Below are positions 31,099 to 44,197 of a stretch of 64,000 nt of DNA, piece after piece. The stretch is from positions 1 to 64,000 of the forward strand of contig JANQNT010000027.1 in the NCBI GenBank assembly GCA_028279445.1. The letters run 5' to 3'. How positions within the stretch are numbered: the first letter of the stretch is position 1; every line of letters begins with the position of its first letter. A program made the position numbers and the translations under genes. The stretch is from Tepidamorphaceae bacterium. GTDB lineage: Bacteria; Pseudomonadota; Alphaproteobacteria; Rhizobiales; Tepidamorphaceae. The notes beneath the pieces are model-generated. The model saw only the letters and a program-made list of their open reading frames with translations, was not told the DNA's origin and ran no database searches.

Positions 31099-33672
31099 AT
31101 GACCGACATCAGCGCTCCCATCGTGCCTGGTGACAAGGACAGCGTCGGTGGTGGCTCTCCGGCGTCGGGTCCGCCCGCGCGCGGCGGCATCGGCTATGTC
31201 CTGCTGCTTGCCGGCTGCCTCGTCGCTGTCGCGGTGGCGCTGGCCTTCCTGGACCGGGAGGCGGCCCGGCCGGTGATTCTCGGCCTGTTGGCCGTGCTTG
31301 CCGTGGTTGGCGTGTTCCTGCTGTTCGCGCTTGCCGTCGGCATGATCCAGCCGGCACGGCGGACGGTCGCGGTGTCGCCGATTGAGGATTTCGCCGACAG
31401 CCTGTCGGACGGGGTGCTGGTCACCGACCGGGAGGGGCGAATCCTGAAGGCCAATGCCGCCTATTGCCTGCTGACCGGCGCCAACGAACAGGCCGATGTG
31501 AAGACCATCGAGCGGTTGTTCGTCGGCGAAGGCGAGACAGCGGAACAGATTTACCGGCTGAGCCAGGCGGCCAACGAGGGCCGGCCGCATCAGGAGGATG
31601 TGCGTGTTGCCCGGCCGCTGGCCGGTGATGGCGACGCGGCGCGCGGCTCCACCTGGTACCGGGTGCGGGTGCAGCCGCTGAGGCGCGACGGCAAGTCCAG
31701 CACGCGCGAGCGGGTCTGGCAGCTCAACGACATAACCCGCGACCGGGAGCGCCAGGAAAACGCCTTCCAGGAGCTGCAGGGTGCCATCGATTATCTCGAC
31801 CACGCGCCTGCCGGCTTCCTGTCGATCGATTGCGAAGGCCGTATCGACTATCTCAACGCGACCCTTGCCGCCTGGCTGGGGCGTGACCTGGGCGAGTTCG
31901 AGCAGGGCGTGGTGGCGCTCGCGGACCTGGTCTCCGGCGATGGCGCGGAGTTGATACGTCACCTGCAGCCGGCACCCGGCGAAGTGATCACCGAGACGGT
32001 CGATCTCGACATGCTCACCCGCAATGGGCGCTCGCTGCCGGTGCGGCTGATCCACAAGGTCGCCTATGCGCCGGATGGTGCCGCGCAACCGTCGCGCACG
32101 CTGGTGCTGAATCGCTCCGGCGCCACCGACGACGTCGATCCGGTGCGCGCGGTGGAGGTGCGTTTCGCGCGCTTCTTCAATGCCTCGCCTTTCGCCATCG
32201 CGACGATCGATGCGGGCGGACACACCCAACGCACCAACGCCACGTTCGCGTGCATCTTCGGCGCGCTGATGGCCGGCAGCGGCAATGGCGCGCGCGGCGT
32301 CATCTTCGAGACCGTCGCGGAGGCCGACCGCGCCGCGCTGCAGCAGCTTGTTTCGGATGCGGTTTCCGGCATCAGCGACGCGGAGCCAATCGATGTCACC
32401 CTTGCCGGTGACGAGACGCGCACCGCGCGCTTCTTCGCCACCCCCGTCGACGATGCCGATGGCGACGGCGAGGCGGCCATCGTCTATGCCATCGACGTCA
32501 CCGAGCAGAAGCGGCTGGAGGAGCAGTTCTCCCAGAGCCAGAAGATGCAGGCGGTGGGTCAGCTCGCCGGCGGCATTGCCCACGACTTCAACAACGTGCT
32601 GACCGCCATTATCGGCTTTTCCGACCTGCTGCTGGCCAACCACTCGACGACCGATCCCTCGTTCAACGACATCAAGTCGATCAAGCAGAACGCCCAGCGT
32701 GCGGCCGGCCTGGTGCGCCAGTTGCTCGCCTTCTCGCGCCGCCAGACGCTGCGCCCGCAGGTGTTGCGGCTGAACGAGGTGGTGTCCGAGCTCGCCGTGC
32801 TGCTGCGCCGGCTGATCGGCGCCAAGGTGAAGCTGGACATCCAGCGCGGCCGCGACCTGTGGCCGGTCAAGGCGGACCTGACGCAGCTCGAACAGGTGAT
32901 CATCAATCTCGCCGTCAACGCCCGCGACGCGATGCCGGATGGTGGCAACCTGATGATCGCCACGCGCAACGTGGAGCCGGACGAGACCGAGAGTTTCGGC
33001 GAGCAGCATCTGCCGGCCGGCGAATACGTGCTGATCGAGGTCGCCGACACCGGCACCGGCATCGCTGCGGAGATCATGGACAAGATCTTCGACCCGTTCT
33101 TCTCCACCAAGGACGTGGGCAAGGGCACCGGGCTGGGGCTGTCCACCGTCTACGGCATCATCAAGCAGACCGGCGGCTTCATCTTCGCCGATTCCGAGAT
33201 CGATGCCGGTACCACCTTCCGCATCTTCCTGCCGCGCTGCGCCGATGACGATGCCGGCGCGGTCGGCCAGGTCGCCACCACCGAGATCAAGGACCTGACC
33301 GGGCAGGGCACCATCCTGTTCGTCGAGGACGAGGAGGCGGTGCGCGCCTTCTCGGTGCGCGCGCTCACCGCCGCCGGCTACACCGTGCTGGAAGCCTCCA
33401 CCGGGCTTGAGGCGCTGGAGGTGATGGCCGGGCAGGAGGGCAAGGTCGATCTGGTGGTGTCCGACGTGGTGATGCCTGAAATGGACGGGCCGACCATGCT
33501 GCGCGAACTGCGCAAGACCAACGCGGACCTGAAGATCATCTTCGTATCCGGCTACGCGGACGACGCCTTCAAGCGCAATCTCGACGAGGGCGAGACGTTC
33601 CACTTCCTGCCCAAGCCGTTCAATCTCAAGACACTGGCCGAGACCGTCAAGACGGTGCTGGCGCAGAGCTGA
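31099..33672 (+). CDS. cckA: Hybrid sensor histidine kinase CckA
   Basis: An 857-residue membrane kinase that starts the phosphorelay CckA-ChpT-CtrA/CpdR controlling cell cycle and motility. Two membrane helices lie at about residues 30-52 and 57-80. PAS-like domains follow (about 94-215, 225-340 and 350-475), then a histidine kinase core with H-box GGIAHDFNNVLTAIIGFSDLL (His495), N-box VNARDAMPDGG and G-box GTGLGLSTVYG. A C-terminal receiver has phospho-acceptor Asp789 (VVSDVVMPEMDG) and a FLPKPF lysine loop. The length fits CckA. It lies beside the flagellar cluster, many of whose promoters carry CtrA boxes, so kinase and targets are neighbours. chpT and ctrA are not in the window. Confidence 0.93.
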   Translation: MTDISAPIVPGDKDSVGGGSPASGPPARGGIGYVLLLAGCLVAVAVALAFLDREAARPVILGLLAVLAVVGVFLLFALAVGMIQPARRTVAVSPIEDFADSLSDGVLVTDREGRILKANAAYCLLTGANEQADVKTIERLFVGEGETAEQIYRLSQAANEGRPHQEDVRVARPLAGDGDAARGSTWYRVRVQPLRRDGKSSTRERVWQLNDITRDRERQENAFQELQGAIDYLDHAPAGFLSIDCEGRIDYLNATLAAWLGRDLGEFEQGVVALADLVSGDGAELIRHLQPAPGEVITETVDLDMLTRNGRSLPVRLIHKVAYAPDGAAQPSRTLVLNRSGATDDVDPVRAVEVRFARFFNASPFAIATIDAGGHTQRTNATFACIFGALMAGSGNGARGVIFETVAEADRAALQQLVSDAVSGISDAEPIDVTLAGDETRTARFFATPVDDADGDGEAAIVYAIDVTEQKRLEEQFSQSQKMQAVGQLAGGIAHDFNNVLTAIIGFSDLLLANHSTTDPSFNDIKSIKQNAQRAAGLVRQLLAFSRRQTLRPQVLRLNEVVSELAVLLRRLIGAKVKLDIQRGRDLWPVKADLTQLEQVIINLAVNARDAMPDGGNLMIATRNVEPDETESFGEQHLPAGEYVLIEVADTGTGIAAEIMDKIFDPFFSTKDVGKGTGLGLSTVYGIIKQTGGFIFADSEIDAGTTFRIFLPRCADDDAGAVGQVATTEIKDLTGQGTILFVEDEEAVRAFSVRALTAAGYTVLEASTGLEALEVMAGQEGKVDLVVSDVVMPEMDGPTMLRELRKTNADLKIIFVSGYADDAFKRNLDEGETFHFLPKPFNLKTLAETVKTVLAQS

Positions 33673-33694
33673 ATCAAAGTCGGCCTTGCCGTTT

Positions 33695-33709
33695 GTTCAT
33701 GACTTGTTC
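33695..33709 (+). promoter_or_regulatory. LexA SOS box upstream of recA
   Basis: GTTCATGACTTGTTC is an exact GTTC-N7-GTTC, the alphaproteobacterial LexA operator, 216 bp before recA. GTTCACATGGAAC overlaps its right side. Confidence 0.85.
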
Positions 33710-33795
33710 ACATGGAACAAATAGTGTACATATCATCTCGAGCGGTCACGGGCAGGCGCTTCGGAAATCGCCCCCGCGGCGGAGGAATGTGTTTG

Positions 33796-33844
33796 GTGCA
33801 AATCCCGGAAAAGTGGAATCCGGTTTTCCGGCACGGATTTGCAC
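33796..33844. repeat. Palindromic repeat in the recA leader (mosaic-repeat core)
   Basis: GTGCAAATCC (33796-33805) pairs with GGATTTGCAC (33835-33844). Inside, CCGGAAAAGTGGAATCCGGTTTTCCGG contains a diverged AAAAGTGG..CCGGTTTTC core shared with the other mosaic repeats. Confidence 0.65.
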
Positions 33845-33857
33845 AGTGGAAAGGATG

Positions 33858-33902
33858 CTAGAGCCTGCGCTTTCGTTTCCATCGAAAGCAAAAAGGCTCT
33901 AG
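33858..33902. repeat. Small TAGAGCCT...AGGCTCTA palindrome before recA
   Basis: CTAGAGCCT (33858-33866) pairs with AGGCTCTAG (33894-33902), and GCTTTCG pairs with CGAAAGC inside. The hairpin ends 22 bp before the recA ATG and will be part of its 5' untranslated RNA. Its TAGAGC/GCTCTA termini resemble those of the element before flhB. Confidence 0.65.
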
Positions 33903-33924
33903 GAAATCGGGAAGGACGACTCGC

Positions 33925-35025
<1,101 letters not shown>

Positions 35026-35061
35026 TTGCCAGCGGCGTTGCATGATCCTGAGGGCGCGCCG

Positions 35062-35490
35062 ATGGAGCAGCGGCTAAGCCTCGTCACGCTCGGGGTTGCC
35101 GATCTGGACCGGGCGGTTGCCTTTTATGAGGCCGGACTGGGCTGGTCGCGCACCGGCGACGATCCGGGCATCGCCTTCTTCCAGTTACCGGGCCTCATTC
35201 TCGGGCTGTGGCCACGCGACAAGCTTGCCGACGATTCGGGCGTCGCGGATACAGGCGCTGCCTTCGGTGGCATCGTGCTGGCCTACAACGCGCGCTCGCG
35301 GGCGCAAGTCGATGCGGTGATGGCCGAGGCGACCGCCGCCGGCGCCACCGTGACGGTGGCCGCGCGCGAGACCTTCTGGGGCGGTTACTCGGGCTGTTTC
35401 GCCGATCCGGACGGTCATGTCTGGGAGGTCGCGCATAATCCGTTCTGGACCATTCGGGAGGACGGATCGGTCCGCATCGACGACAGTTGA
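35062..35490 (+). CDS. VOC-family (glyoxalase-fold) protein
   Basis: A 142-residue single-domain protein of the vicinal oxygen chelate superfamily. It begins with LSLVTLGVADLDRAVAFYEAGLGWS and ends with GCFADPDGHVWEVAHNPFW, two beta-alpha-beta-beta-beta modules. Possible metal ligands include the Glu of VWEVAHN, but the full ligand set is not certain, so it may be a non-enzymatic binding protein or an antibiotic/toxin-binding homologue. I chose ATG 35062; a TTG at 35026 immediately after the recA stop is less likely. It is probably cotranscribed with recA. The substrate is unknown. Confidence 0.8.
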   Translation: MEQRLSLVTLGVADLDRAVAFYEAGLGWSRTGDDPGIAFFQLPGLILGLWPRDKLADDSGVADTGAAFGGIVLAYNARSRAQVDAVMAEATAAGATVTVAARETFWGGYSGCFADPDGHVWEVAHNPFWTIREDGSVRIDDS

Positions 35491-35613
35491 GCGCCGGGCG
35501 ACGACGATGGACAGGCGCGCGCACGCTGACTAAACAGGGCGGCATGCGTTTTGAACCCGTGCGACCGATGCGGTGGCGCGGCACTTGCCCGTTTCAGGAC
35601 AACGACAAGACCA

Positions 35614-38292
<2,679 letters not shown>

Positions 38293-38475
38293 CATCGCAC
38301 CACACTCTGCGTCACCCGGGCCCCTCCCTGCGTCACCCTGGCGAAAGCCGGGGTCCAGTGTGGCCTGTCGGTGAAACGCAAGGGCTGAAGATGCATGTGC
38401 ATGCCGCGACGCAGAATGGACCCCGGATCACGGTCCTGACGGACCTGTCCGGGGTGACAAACTGAGTGTGATGCA
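38293..38475. repeat. Palindromic repeat element between alaS and icd
   Basis: GTCACCCTGGCGAAAGCCGGGGTCCA (38332-38357) is partly complementary to GGACCCCGG...CCGGGGTGAC (38419-38458). The outer arms GCACCACACTC and GAGTGTGATGC also pair. The centre is ATGCATGTGCAT. Such long imperfect palindromes are common interspersed repeats in alphaproteobacteria. It holds no gene. Confidence 0.65.
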
Positions 38476-38567
38476 CCCAGGTGCGCGACTGCGCGCCCGG
38501 CCGGTCGGTTTCCCCGCCCTCGACTCGGGTCTCAGGCGTTCGGCCCTACGATTGGTCCACCGGACCA

Positions 38568-38640
38568 ATCGTCGAGACGGGCCTCACCCCCGCGGAGCCG
38601 TTGCGCGTAAGCGCAACTGGCGTGAGCGAGATAAATCCCC
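38568..38640. repeat. Mosaic repeat module near icd 3' end (inverted)
   Basis: CCGTTGCGCGTAAGCGCAACTGGCGTGAGCG (38598-38628) is the reverse complement of the CGCTCACGCCAGTTGCGCTAGCGCGCAACGG module at 24010. GACCAATCGTCGAGACGGGCCTCACCCCC at 38572 repeats a stretch beside fliP (24238-24266). It ends just before the icd stop codon. Confidence 0.7.
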
Positions 38641-38643
38641 GGG

Positions 38644-39855
38644 TCAGCCCATCGCGTCCTGAAGGTTCTTGTCGATGGCCTCCAGGAAGCCCTCCGTCGA
38701 CAGCCAGGGCTGGTCGGGGCCGACGAGGAGCGCGAGGTCCTTGGTCATCTCGCCGCCCTCGATGGTGCCCACCACGGTCTCTTCCAGCGTCCTGGCAAAG
38801 CGGGCCAGTTCGGTGTTGTCGTCGAGCTTGGCGCGGTGGGCCAGCCCGCGCGACCAGGCGAAGATCGATGCGGTGGAGTTGGTGGAGGTCTGCTCGCCCT
38901 TCTGCCACTGGCGATAGTGGCGCGTCACCGTGCCGTGGGCGGCCTCGGCTTCCACGGTCCGGCCATCCGGGCTCATCAAGACGGATGTCATCAGGCCGAG
39001 CGACCCGAAGCCCTGCGCCACCGTGTCGGACTGCACGTCGCCATCGTAGTTCTTGCAGGCCCATACGTAGCCGCCCGACCACTTCATGGCGGCAGCGACC
39101 ATGTCGTCGATCAGCCGGTGCTCGTAACCGATATCGGCCTTTTCGAACTTGTCCGCGAACTCGGCGTCGAACACCTCCTGGAACAGGTCCTTGAAGCGTC
39201 CGTCATAGGCTTTCATGATCGTGTTCTTGGTGGAGAGATAGACCCAGTAGCCGCGCTGCAGGCCGTAGTTCATGCAGGCGCGGGCGAAGTCGCGGATCGA
39301 GTCGTCGAGGTTGTACATCGACATGGCGACGCCGCCGGCGGGGAAATCGAACACCTCGTGCTCGATCGTGTCACCGTTCTCGCCTTCCCAGCGTACCGAC
39401 AGCTTGCCCTTGCCGGGCACGACGAAATCCGTGGCGCGGTACTGGTCGCCGAAGGCGTGGCGGCCGATGACGATCGGCTCGGTCCAGCCGGGCACCAGGC
39501 GGGGCACGTTCTGGCAGATGATCGGCTCGCGGAAGACGACTCCGCCGAGGATGTTGCGGATGGTGCCGTTGGGGCTGCGCCACATCTTCTTGAGGCCGAA
39601 TTCCTCGACGCGCGCCTCGTCCGGCGTGATGGTGGCGCATTTGACGCCGACACCGTGCTCCTTGATGGCGTTGGCCGCATCGACGGTGATCTGGTCGTCG
39701 GTCTTGTCGCGCGCCTCGATGCCGAGATCGAAGTACTTCAGATCGATGTCGAGATAGGGGTGGATCAGCTTGTCCTTGATGAGCTGCCAGATGATGCGCG
39801 TCATCTCGTCGCCGTCGAGCTCGACGACCGGATTGTGGACCTTGATTTTCGCCAT
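38644..39855 (-). CDS. icd: NADP-dependent isocitrate dehydrogenase
   Basis: A 403-residue TCA-cycle enzyme converting isocitrate to 2-oxoglutarate and CO2 with [27 protein letters not shown] is the start of the eukaryote-like (type II) homodimeric form. [12 protein letters not shown] and the NADP-site [15 protein letters not shown] are present, and the C-terminal ends as in other rhizobial enzymes. It is read towards the alaS end, so the genes are convergent and separated by repeats. Confidence 0.96.
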   Translation of the reverse strand: MAKIKVHNPVVELDGDEMTRIIWQLIKDKLIHPYLDIDLKYFDLGIEARDKTDDQITVDAANAIKEHGVGVKCATITPDEARVEEFGLKKMWRSPNGTIRNILGGVVFREPIICQNVPRLVPGWTEPIVIGRHAFGDQYRATDFVVPGKGKLSVRWEGENGDTIEHEVFDFPAGGVAMSMYNLDDSIRDFARACMNYGLQRGYWVYLSTKNTIMKAYDGRFKDLFQEVFDAEFADKFEKADIGYEHRLIDDMVAAAMKWSGGYVWACKNYDGDVQSDTVAQGFGSLGLMTSVLMSPDGRTVEAEAAHGTVTRHYRQWQKGEQTSTNSTASIFAWSRGLAHRAKLDDNTELARFARTLEETVVGTIEGGEMTKDLALLVGPDQPWLSTEGFLEAIDKNLQDAMG

Positions 39856-40064
39856 GGATGCCTCTGCCTGATCGCGACGGGAAGGCGCGCGGTGGACCGT
39901 GATGGACTGGGCGCGCGCGGGAGAAGTCGAGGCGTCGGGTAGCAGACCGGGGTGCGCAAATAAACCCCGACCTGCGACTGAGACGGCGCGGCGGTGACCG
40001 CCGCGGGGCTGTCGGGATGTGCACGGGCCTTCCCAGCCCCGCCCAATCCGGCTAACCAGTGCCC

Positions 40065-40871
40065 ATGGCAGGCACTGACTCCGGCAGGCCGCGCATCACC
40101 GGCGGACCGGCCATCATTCTCGTGCGCCCGCAATTGGGCGAGAACATCGGTACCGCGGCGCGGGCAATGGCGAACTTCGGGCTTTCGGAGCTGCGTCTGG
40201 TGGCGCCGCGCGACGGCTGGCCGAGCGAAAAGGCGCGCGCGGCCGCTTCGGGCGCCGACTGGGTGATCGACGCGGTGCGCGTCTTCGACACGACGGCTGA
40301 CGCGATTACCGATCTGACACTGGTCTACGCCACCACCGCGCGCCAGCGCGATATGCGCAAAGCTGTCGAGGGGCCGGATGAGGCGGCCCGGCAGCTCAAG
40401 GCGCACATTGGTGAGGGAACGGGTGAGAGTCCGGGCAGGGGATCGGCCTGCGGCGTGCTGTTCGGCGGCGAGCGCGCGGGCCTCGACAACGAGGACATCT
40501 CGCTGGCCGACCGCATCCTGACCTATCCGGTCAATCCGGCCTTCGCCTCGCTCAACCTGGCGCAGGCGGTGCTCGTCATGGCCTACGAGTGGCAGCGCGC
40601 CGCTGGCACGGCGGGTACCCGGGAGACCTTCGTCGACATTCCCGAGATGGCGGACAAGGCGGAACTGCTTGGTCTGTTCGAGCATCTGGAGACCGAGCTC
40701 GACCGTAGCGGCTTCCTCAAACCCGTCGAGAAGCGTCCCGTCATGGTACGCAACCTGCGCAACCTGTTTCATCGCGCCGAGCTGACGGCCCAGGAGGTGC
40801 GTTCGCTGCGCGGCGTCATCGTCGCGCTGACCGGCCGGGCCTATTCCCGCCCGCAGGACCCGGACGGATGA
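40065..40871 (+). CDS. TrmJ/LasT-type RNA 2'-O-methyltransferase (SPOUT family)
   Basis: A 268-residue protein. [39 protein letters not shown] at the N-terminus is the SPOUT methyltransferase start of the TrmH group 1 (TrmJ). [44 protein letters not shown] contains the knotted S-adenosylmethionine site. TrmJ methylates position 32 of tRNA anticodon loops. A GTG six bases upstream is an alternative start. Its stop overlaps the murI start by 4 bp. Confidence 0.85.
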   Translation: MAGTDSGRPRITGGPAIILVRPQLGENIGTAARAMANFGLSELRLVAPRDGWPSEKARAAASGADWVIDAVRVFDTTADAITDLTLVYATTARQRDMRKAVEGPDEAARQLKAHIGEGTGESPGRGSACGVLFGGERAGLDNEDISLADRILTYPVNPAFASLNLAQAVLVMAYEWQRAAGTAGTRETFVDIPEMADKAELLGLFEHLETELDRSGFLKPVEKRPVMVRNLRNLFHRAELTAQEVRSLRGVIVALTGRAYSRPQDPDG

Positions 40872-41710
40872 GGGCGCCGCGATTGCTGGTGTTCGATTCC
40901 GGGGTCGGCGGCTTCTCCGTGGTCGCGGCGATCCGGGTTCGCATGCCCGATGCCCATGTCAGCTACGTCGCCGACACGGCCGCGTTTCCCTATGGCGAAC
41001 TGGATGCCGAGGCTTTGGTGGGGCGGGCGCTGGGCGTGGTGATGGCGGCTGCGGACCGTGTTCGGCCCGATGCGATCGTGATCGCCTGCAATACGGCGTC
41101 AACGCTGGTGCTGCCGCCGCTGCGGGCACGCTTCGACATCCCCATCGTCGGTACGGTTCCGGCCATCAAGCCGGCCGCCGCCATCACGACAAGCGGTCTG
41201 ATCAGTGTGCTGGCGACGCCGGGTACGGTGAAGCGCGACTACACCCATGCGCTGATCGATACGTTTGCAAGCCACGTGGAGGTGACTCTCGTCGGCGCGG
41301 AACACCTGGCCGAGCAGGCCGAGCGGCGCATGGCCGGCCTGGCGGTCGACGAGACGGTGATCGCGGACGATGCGCGGGCGGCCTTTGTTACGCATGATGG
41401 CCGGCGCACCGATGTGGTGGCGCTGGCCTGCACCCATTATCCGTTCCTGAAGTCCGTGCTGGCACGGCTCGCGCCCTGGCCGGTGACATGGATCGACCCT
41501 TCCGAGGCGATCGCGCGCCGGGTCAGCGATGTGGTCGGTGAACCGGATGCGGACGAAGAGGGCGGCGGACCGGGCGATCAGCCCTGTCTGATGACGGCGC
41601 AGCCGGACGCCCAGGACGTGATGTCGCGCGCGCTTGCCACGCTGGCCAGCCATAACGGCCTTGCGGCGCCGGAGCATCTGGCGATTGACTTGGGCTGCCA
41701 AAGCGCCTAA
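40868..41710 (+). CDS. murI: Glutamate racemase MurI
   Basis: A 280-residue enzyme that makes D-glutamate for peptidoglycan. The DSGVGGFSV motif is at residues 10-18. The two catalytic cysteines are Cys74 (CNTAST) and Cys188 (CTHYPF). The Glu of EHLAEQAER is also typical. The start overlaps the upstream methyltransferase gene (ATGA). It is followed by a structured leader before rpsD. Confidence 0.94.
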   Translation: MRAPRLLVFDSGVGGFSVVAAIRVRMPDAHVSYVADTAAFPYGELDAEALVGRALGVVMAAADRVRPDAIVIACNTASTLVLPPLRARFDIPIVGTVPAIKPAAAITTSGLISVLATPGTVKRDYTHALIDTFASHVEVTLVGAEHLAEQAERRMAGLAVDETVIADDARAAFVTHDGRRTDVVALACTHYPFLKSVLARLAPWPVTWIDPSEAIARRVSDVVGEPDADEEGGGPGDQPCLMTAQPDAQDVMSRALATLASHNGLAAPEHLAIDLGCQSA

Positions 41711-41876
41711 TCACCCGCGGTCCGCGCCTGTTGGCGCGGGCAGATCACGTGACCCGTGGGTGATCGGCGCCTTGCCGCCGATATCCTGTCGGCCGGGGAA
41801 GCCCGGCAGAGGAGGGCGCGTTTCCATGGCAGCCGGTAGGCGTTCCCGCCGGCCTCAGCGATCAAGAGGAAATGCG
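41709..41876 (+). promoter_or_regulatory. Structured leader between murI and rpsD
   Basis: ATCACCC (41710-41716) pairs with GGGTGAT (41758-41764), enclosing the hairpin CCGCGCC-TGTT-GGCGCGG. A second hairpin, GCCGGGGAAGCCCGGC, lies near 41790-41806. It could be the murI terminator, or a leader through which S4 represses its own synthesis as it does in other bacteria. The structure is visible; the function is an inference. Confidence 0.35.
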
Positions 41877-42494
41877 ATGAGCAAGCGGTTTTCCGCCAAG
41901 TACAAGATCGACCGCCGGATGGGCGAAAACATCTGGGGTCGTCCCAAGAGCCCGGTCAACCGGCGCGAATACGGCCCCGGCGAGCACGGCCAGCGCCGGC
42001 GCGGCAAGATTTCCGACTTCGGCCTGCAGCTTCGCGCCAAGCAGAAGCTGAAAGGCTATTACGGCAACATCTCCGAGAAGCAGTTCCGCCGCACCTACGC
42101 GGAAGCCTCGCGTATGCGCGGCGACACCAGCGCCAATCTGATCGGCCTGCTGGAATGCCGGCTGGACGCCATCGTCTACCGCGCCAAGTTCGTACCGACG
42201 GTGTTTGCCGCCCGCCAGTTCGTTAATCACGGGCACATCAAGGTCAATGGCCGCAAGGTCGATATCCCGAGCTACCGCTGCAAGGTCGGTGACACGATCG
42301 AGGTGAAGGAAGCCTCGCGCCAGCTTGCGCTGGTGCTGGAAGCGACCCAGAGCCCGGAGCGTGATGTGCCCGACTACATCGAGGCCGACCACAACAAGAT
42401 GGTCGCCAAGTTCAACCGCGTGCCGGTCCTGGGCGATGTGCCCTATGCGGTTATGATGGAACCGAACCTGGTCATCGAGTACTACTCGCGCTAG
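41877..42494 (+). CDS. rpsD: 30S ribosomal protein S4
   Basis: A 205-residue S4, a primary 16S rRNA-binding protein that helps start 30S assembly. [39 protein letters not shown] is the alphaproteobacterial form. The S4 RNA-binding domain is at about residues 95-160 ([34 protein letters not shown]). The gene is monocistronic here, not in the alpha operon. AAGAGGAAA precedes the ATG, and a strong terminator follows. Confidence 0.98.
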   Translation: MSKRFSAKYKIDRRMGENIWGRPKSPVNRREYGPGEHGQRRRGKISDFGLQLRAKQKLKGYYGNISEKQFRRTYAEASRMRGDTSANLIGLLECRLDAIVYRAKFVPTVFAARQFVNHGHIKVNGRKVDIPSYRCKVGDTIEVKEASRQLALVLEATQSPERDVPDYIEADHNKMVAKFNRVPVLGDVPYAVMMEPNLVIEYYSR

Positions 42495-42535
42495 CGGCAA
42501 CTAAGCTGGGGCTCGAATCCCGGTACGAAAAGAAC

Positions 42536-42560
42536 AAGGCCACCTTCGGGTGGCCTTTTT
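42536..42560 (+). terminator. rpsD terminator
   Basis: AAGGCCACC-TTC-GGGTGGCCTTTTT is a strong hairpin followed by five Ts, 42 bp after the rpsD stop. Confidence 0.88.
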
Positions 42561-42650
42561 CGTGGGGCGGCCTTTTCGTGGCCGGGTCTATACATTCGAG
42601 CCAATGAATATATGCTCCCTGGAACGATAACAAACAGCAGGGAGGCAGTG

Positions 42651-43619
42651 ATGCTCAATCGACGGCACATGCTGAAAGGGCTGGCGGCGACGCCGGCGTC
42701 ACAACGCCTGGCTGGTGCGCTGGGTGCCAGCGCCACGGCGGTCGCGGGAGCAACCGCAGCGCTGGCGCAGGAGGCGGATGTGCACCGCTTCACCTTCGGC
42801 GAATTCGAGGTGACGGTGTTGTCGGATGGTGCGATCGATCTGCCCATCTCGATGCTGGCGGCGGACATGGACATCGAGACGGTGAAGGCGCTGCTGGAAG
42901 AGCGCGGTCTGCCCACCGACACGCGACCGGGCACGATCAACGTCACCATGCTGACGCGCGGCGAGGACCGCATCATCATAGATGTGGGATCGGGTCCGAA
43001 CTTCATGGACAGCGCCGGGCGGCTTGCCGAGTCGATCGAGGTCGCCGAGGTCGAGCCGGACAGCGTCACCCACGTGGTGCTGACCCATGCCCATCCGGAT
43101 CACGTCTGGGGGCTGATCGACGAGTTCGAGGAGGCGCCGGTCTTCGCGCAAGCCGACTACACGATCTCGGCGGTGGAGTACGATTTCTGGATGGCGGAGG
43201 GTCGCGTCGATTTGCTGCCCGATCCGCTGAAGCCCTTTGCGCTGGGCGCGCAACGCAATCTGGCGCCGGTCGCTGAGCGCACGACGTTCGCCTCGGGAGA
43301 GCACGGCATCGTGCCAGGGGTGACGATGATCCCGACGCCCGGCCATACGCCCGGCCACATGTCGGTGCTGGTGGAGTCCGGTGGTGCGCAGTTGCTGATT
43401 GTCGGCGATGCGCTGACCCATCAGGTCATCGCCTTCGAGCGGCCGGACTGGCCGTTCGGCTTCGACATGGACCACGATCAGGCGAGCGCGACGCGCCAGG
43501 CACTACTCAAGCGCGCGGCGGCGGAGAAGATGCTGCTGGTGGGCTATCACCTGCCGTGGCCGGGCGTCGGCCGCGTCGAGGAGAAGGACGGCGGGTTCCG
43601 CTACGTCGCGGAAGGGTAG
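42651..43619 (+). CDS. Tat-exported MBL-fold metallohydrolase
   Basis: A 322-residue metallo-beta-lactamase-fold protein. The N-terminus has a twin-arginine signal (NRRHMLKG, then an Ala-rich hydrophobic stretch ending AALAQEA, about residue 40). The zinc motif is THAHPDHVWG (HxHxDH, about residues 143-151); further ligands are the His of PGHTPGHMS and the Asp of IVGDAL, and the final His is in VGYHLPWPG. The family includes quorum-quenching lactonases, glyoxalase II-like and phosphodiesterase enzymes; the substrate is not decided by sequence. GGAGG lies 5 bases before ATG 42651. It stands alone, flanked by a terminator and a palindromic repeat. Confidence 0.85.
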   Translation: MLNRRHMLKGLAATPASQRLAGALGASATAVAGATAALAQEADVHRFTFGEFEVTVLSDGAIDLPISMLAADMDIETVKALLEERGLPTDTRPGTINVTMLTRGEDRIIIDVGSGPNFMDSAGRLAESIEVAEVEPDSVTHVVLTHAHPDHVWGLIDEFEEAPVFAQADYTISAVEYDFWMAEGRVDLLPDPLKPFALGAQRNLAPVAERTTFASGEHGIVPGVTMIPTPGHTPGHMSVLVESGGAQLLIVGDALTHQVIAFERPDWPFGFDMDHDQASATRQALLKRAAAEKMLLVGYHLPWPGVGRVEEKDGGFRYVAEG

Positions 43620-43683
43620 TTGTCTTTGTTGGCCGTTCGGGGTGACGACCTGAGTGTTGCGATAGGGCGCCGGCGAACAATCT

Positions 43684-43798
43684 TAGGCCTCATCCTGAGG
43701 GGCCGCATCAGCGGCCGTCTCGAAGGATGCGCGTTACCGCAACTCCATCAACCTCGTCCTTCGAGACGATGCTCTCGCATCTCCTCAGGATGAGGTTG
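43684..43798. repeat. Palindromic repeat downstream of grxD
   Basis: AGGCCTCATCCTGAGG (43684-43699) is complementary to CCTCAGGATGAGGTT (43783-43797), and GTCTCGAAGGATG pairs with CGTCCTTCGAGAC inside. GGCCGCATCAGCGGCC forms its own hairpin. This is a widespread type of alphaproteobacterial interspersed palindrome. The following GCGCGCAACCGCCGTGAGCGATAT (43828-43851) is a worn mosaic-repeat module. Confidence 0.7.
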
Positions 43799-43857
43799 AT
43801 GTTGGGGCTCGGTTCGGCGTGATAGGCGCGCGCAACCGCCGTGAGCGATATGGAAAA

Positions 43858-44196
43858 CTACGCGTCCTGCTTGCCGGTGCTCAGGCCGTTATCGGTGAAG
43901 AGCTGCTGCAACTCGCCGGCCTGGAACATCTCGCGGATGATGTCGCAACCGCCGACAAACTCGCCCTTGACGTAGAGCTGGGGGATCGTCGGCCAGTTCG
44001 AGAAGCTCTTGACGCCCTCGCGCACATCCATGTTGTCGAGCACGTTGACGCCCTTGTAGGGGACGCCCAGGTAATCGAGAATCTGCACCACCTGGCCGGA
44101 AAAACCGCATTGCGGAAAGGTCGGCGTGCCCTTCATGAACAGCAGCACGTCGTTGGACTTGGTTTCCTGCTCGATCCAGGCGTGAATGTCGCTCAT
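43858..44196 (-). CDS. grxD: Monothiol glutaredoxin (Grx4/GrxD type)
   Basis: A 112-residue monothiol glutaredoxin with the CGFS active site (Cys30) in [12 protein letters not shown] and the [19 protein letters not shown] glutathione-binding block. These proteins carry [2Fe-2S] clusters with glutathione and pair with BolA proteins in iron-sulfur cluster trafficking. bolA lies one small ORF upstream on the same strand. It is probably the last gene of the purine-bolA-grxD run. Confidence 0.95.
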   Translation of the reverse strand: MSDIHAWIEQETKSNDVLLFMKGTPTFPQCGFSGQVVQILDYLGVPYKGVNVLDNMDVREGVKSFSNWPTIPQLYVKGEFVGGCDIIREMFQAGELQQLFTDNGLSTGKQDA

Positions 44197-44197
44197 G

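Noticed and set aside
31066..33603. 845-residue open frame antisense to cckA
   Set aside because: It is a GC-bias shadow: Arg/His/Gly-rich, no known domain, and the plus-strand frame is an unmistakable CckA.
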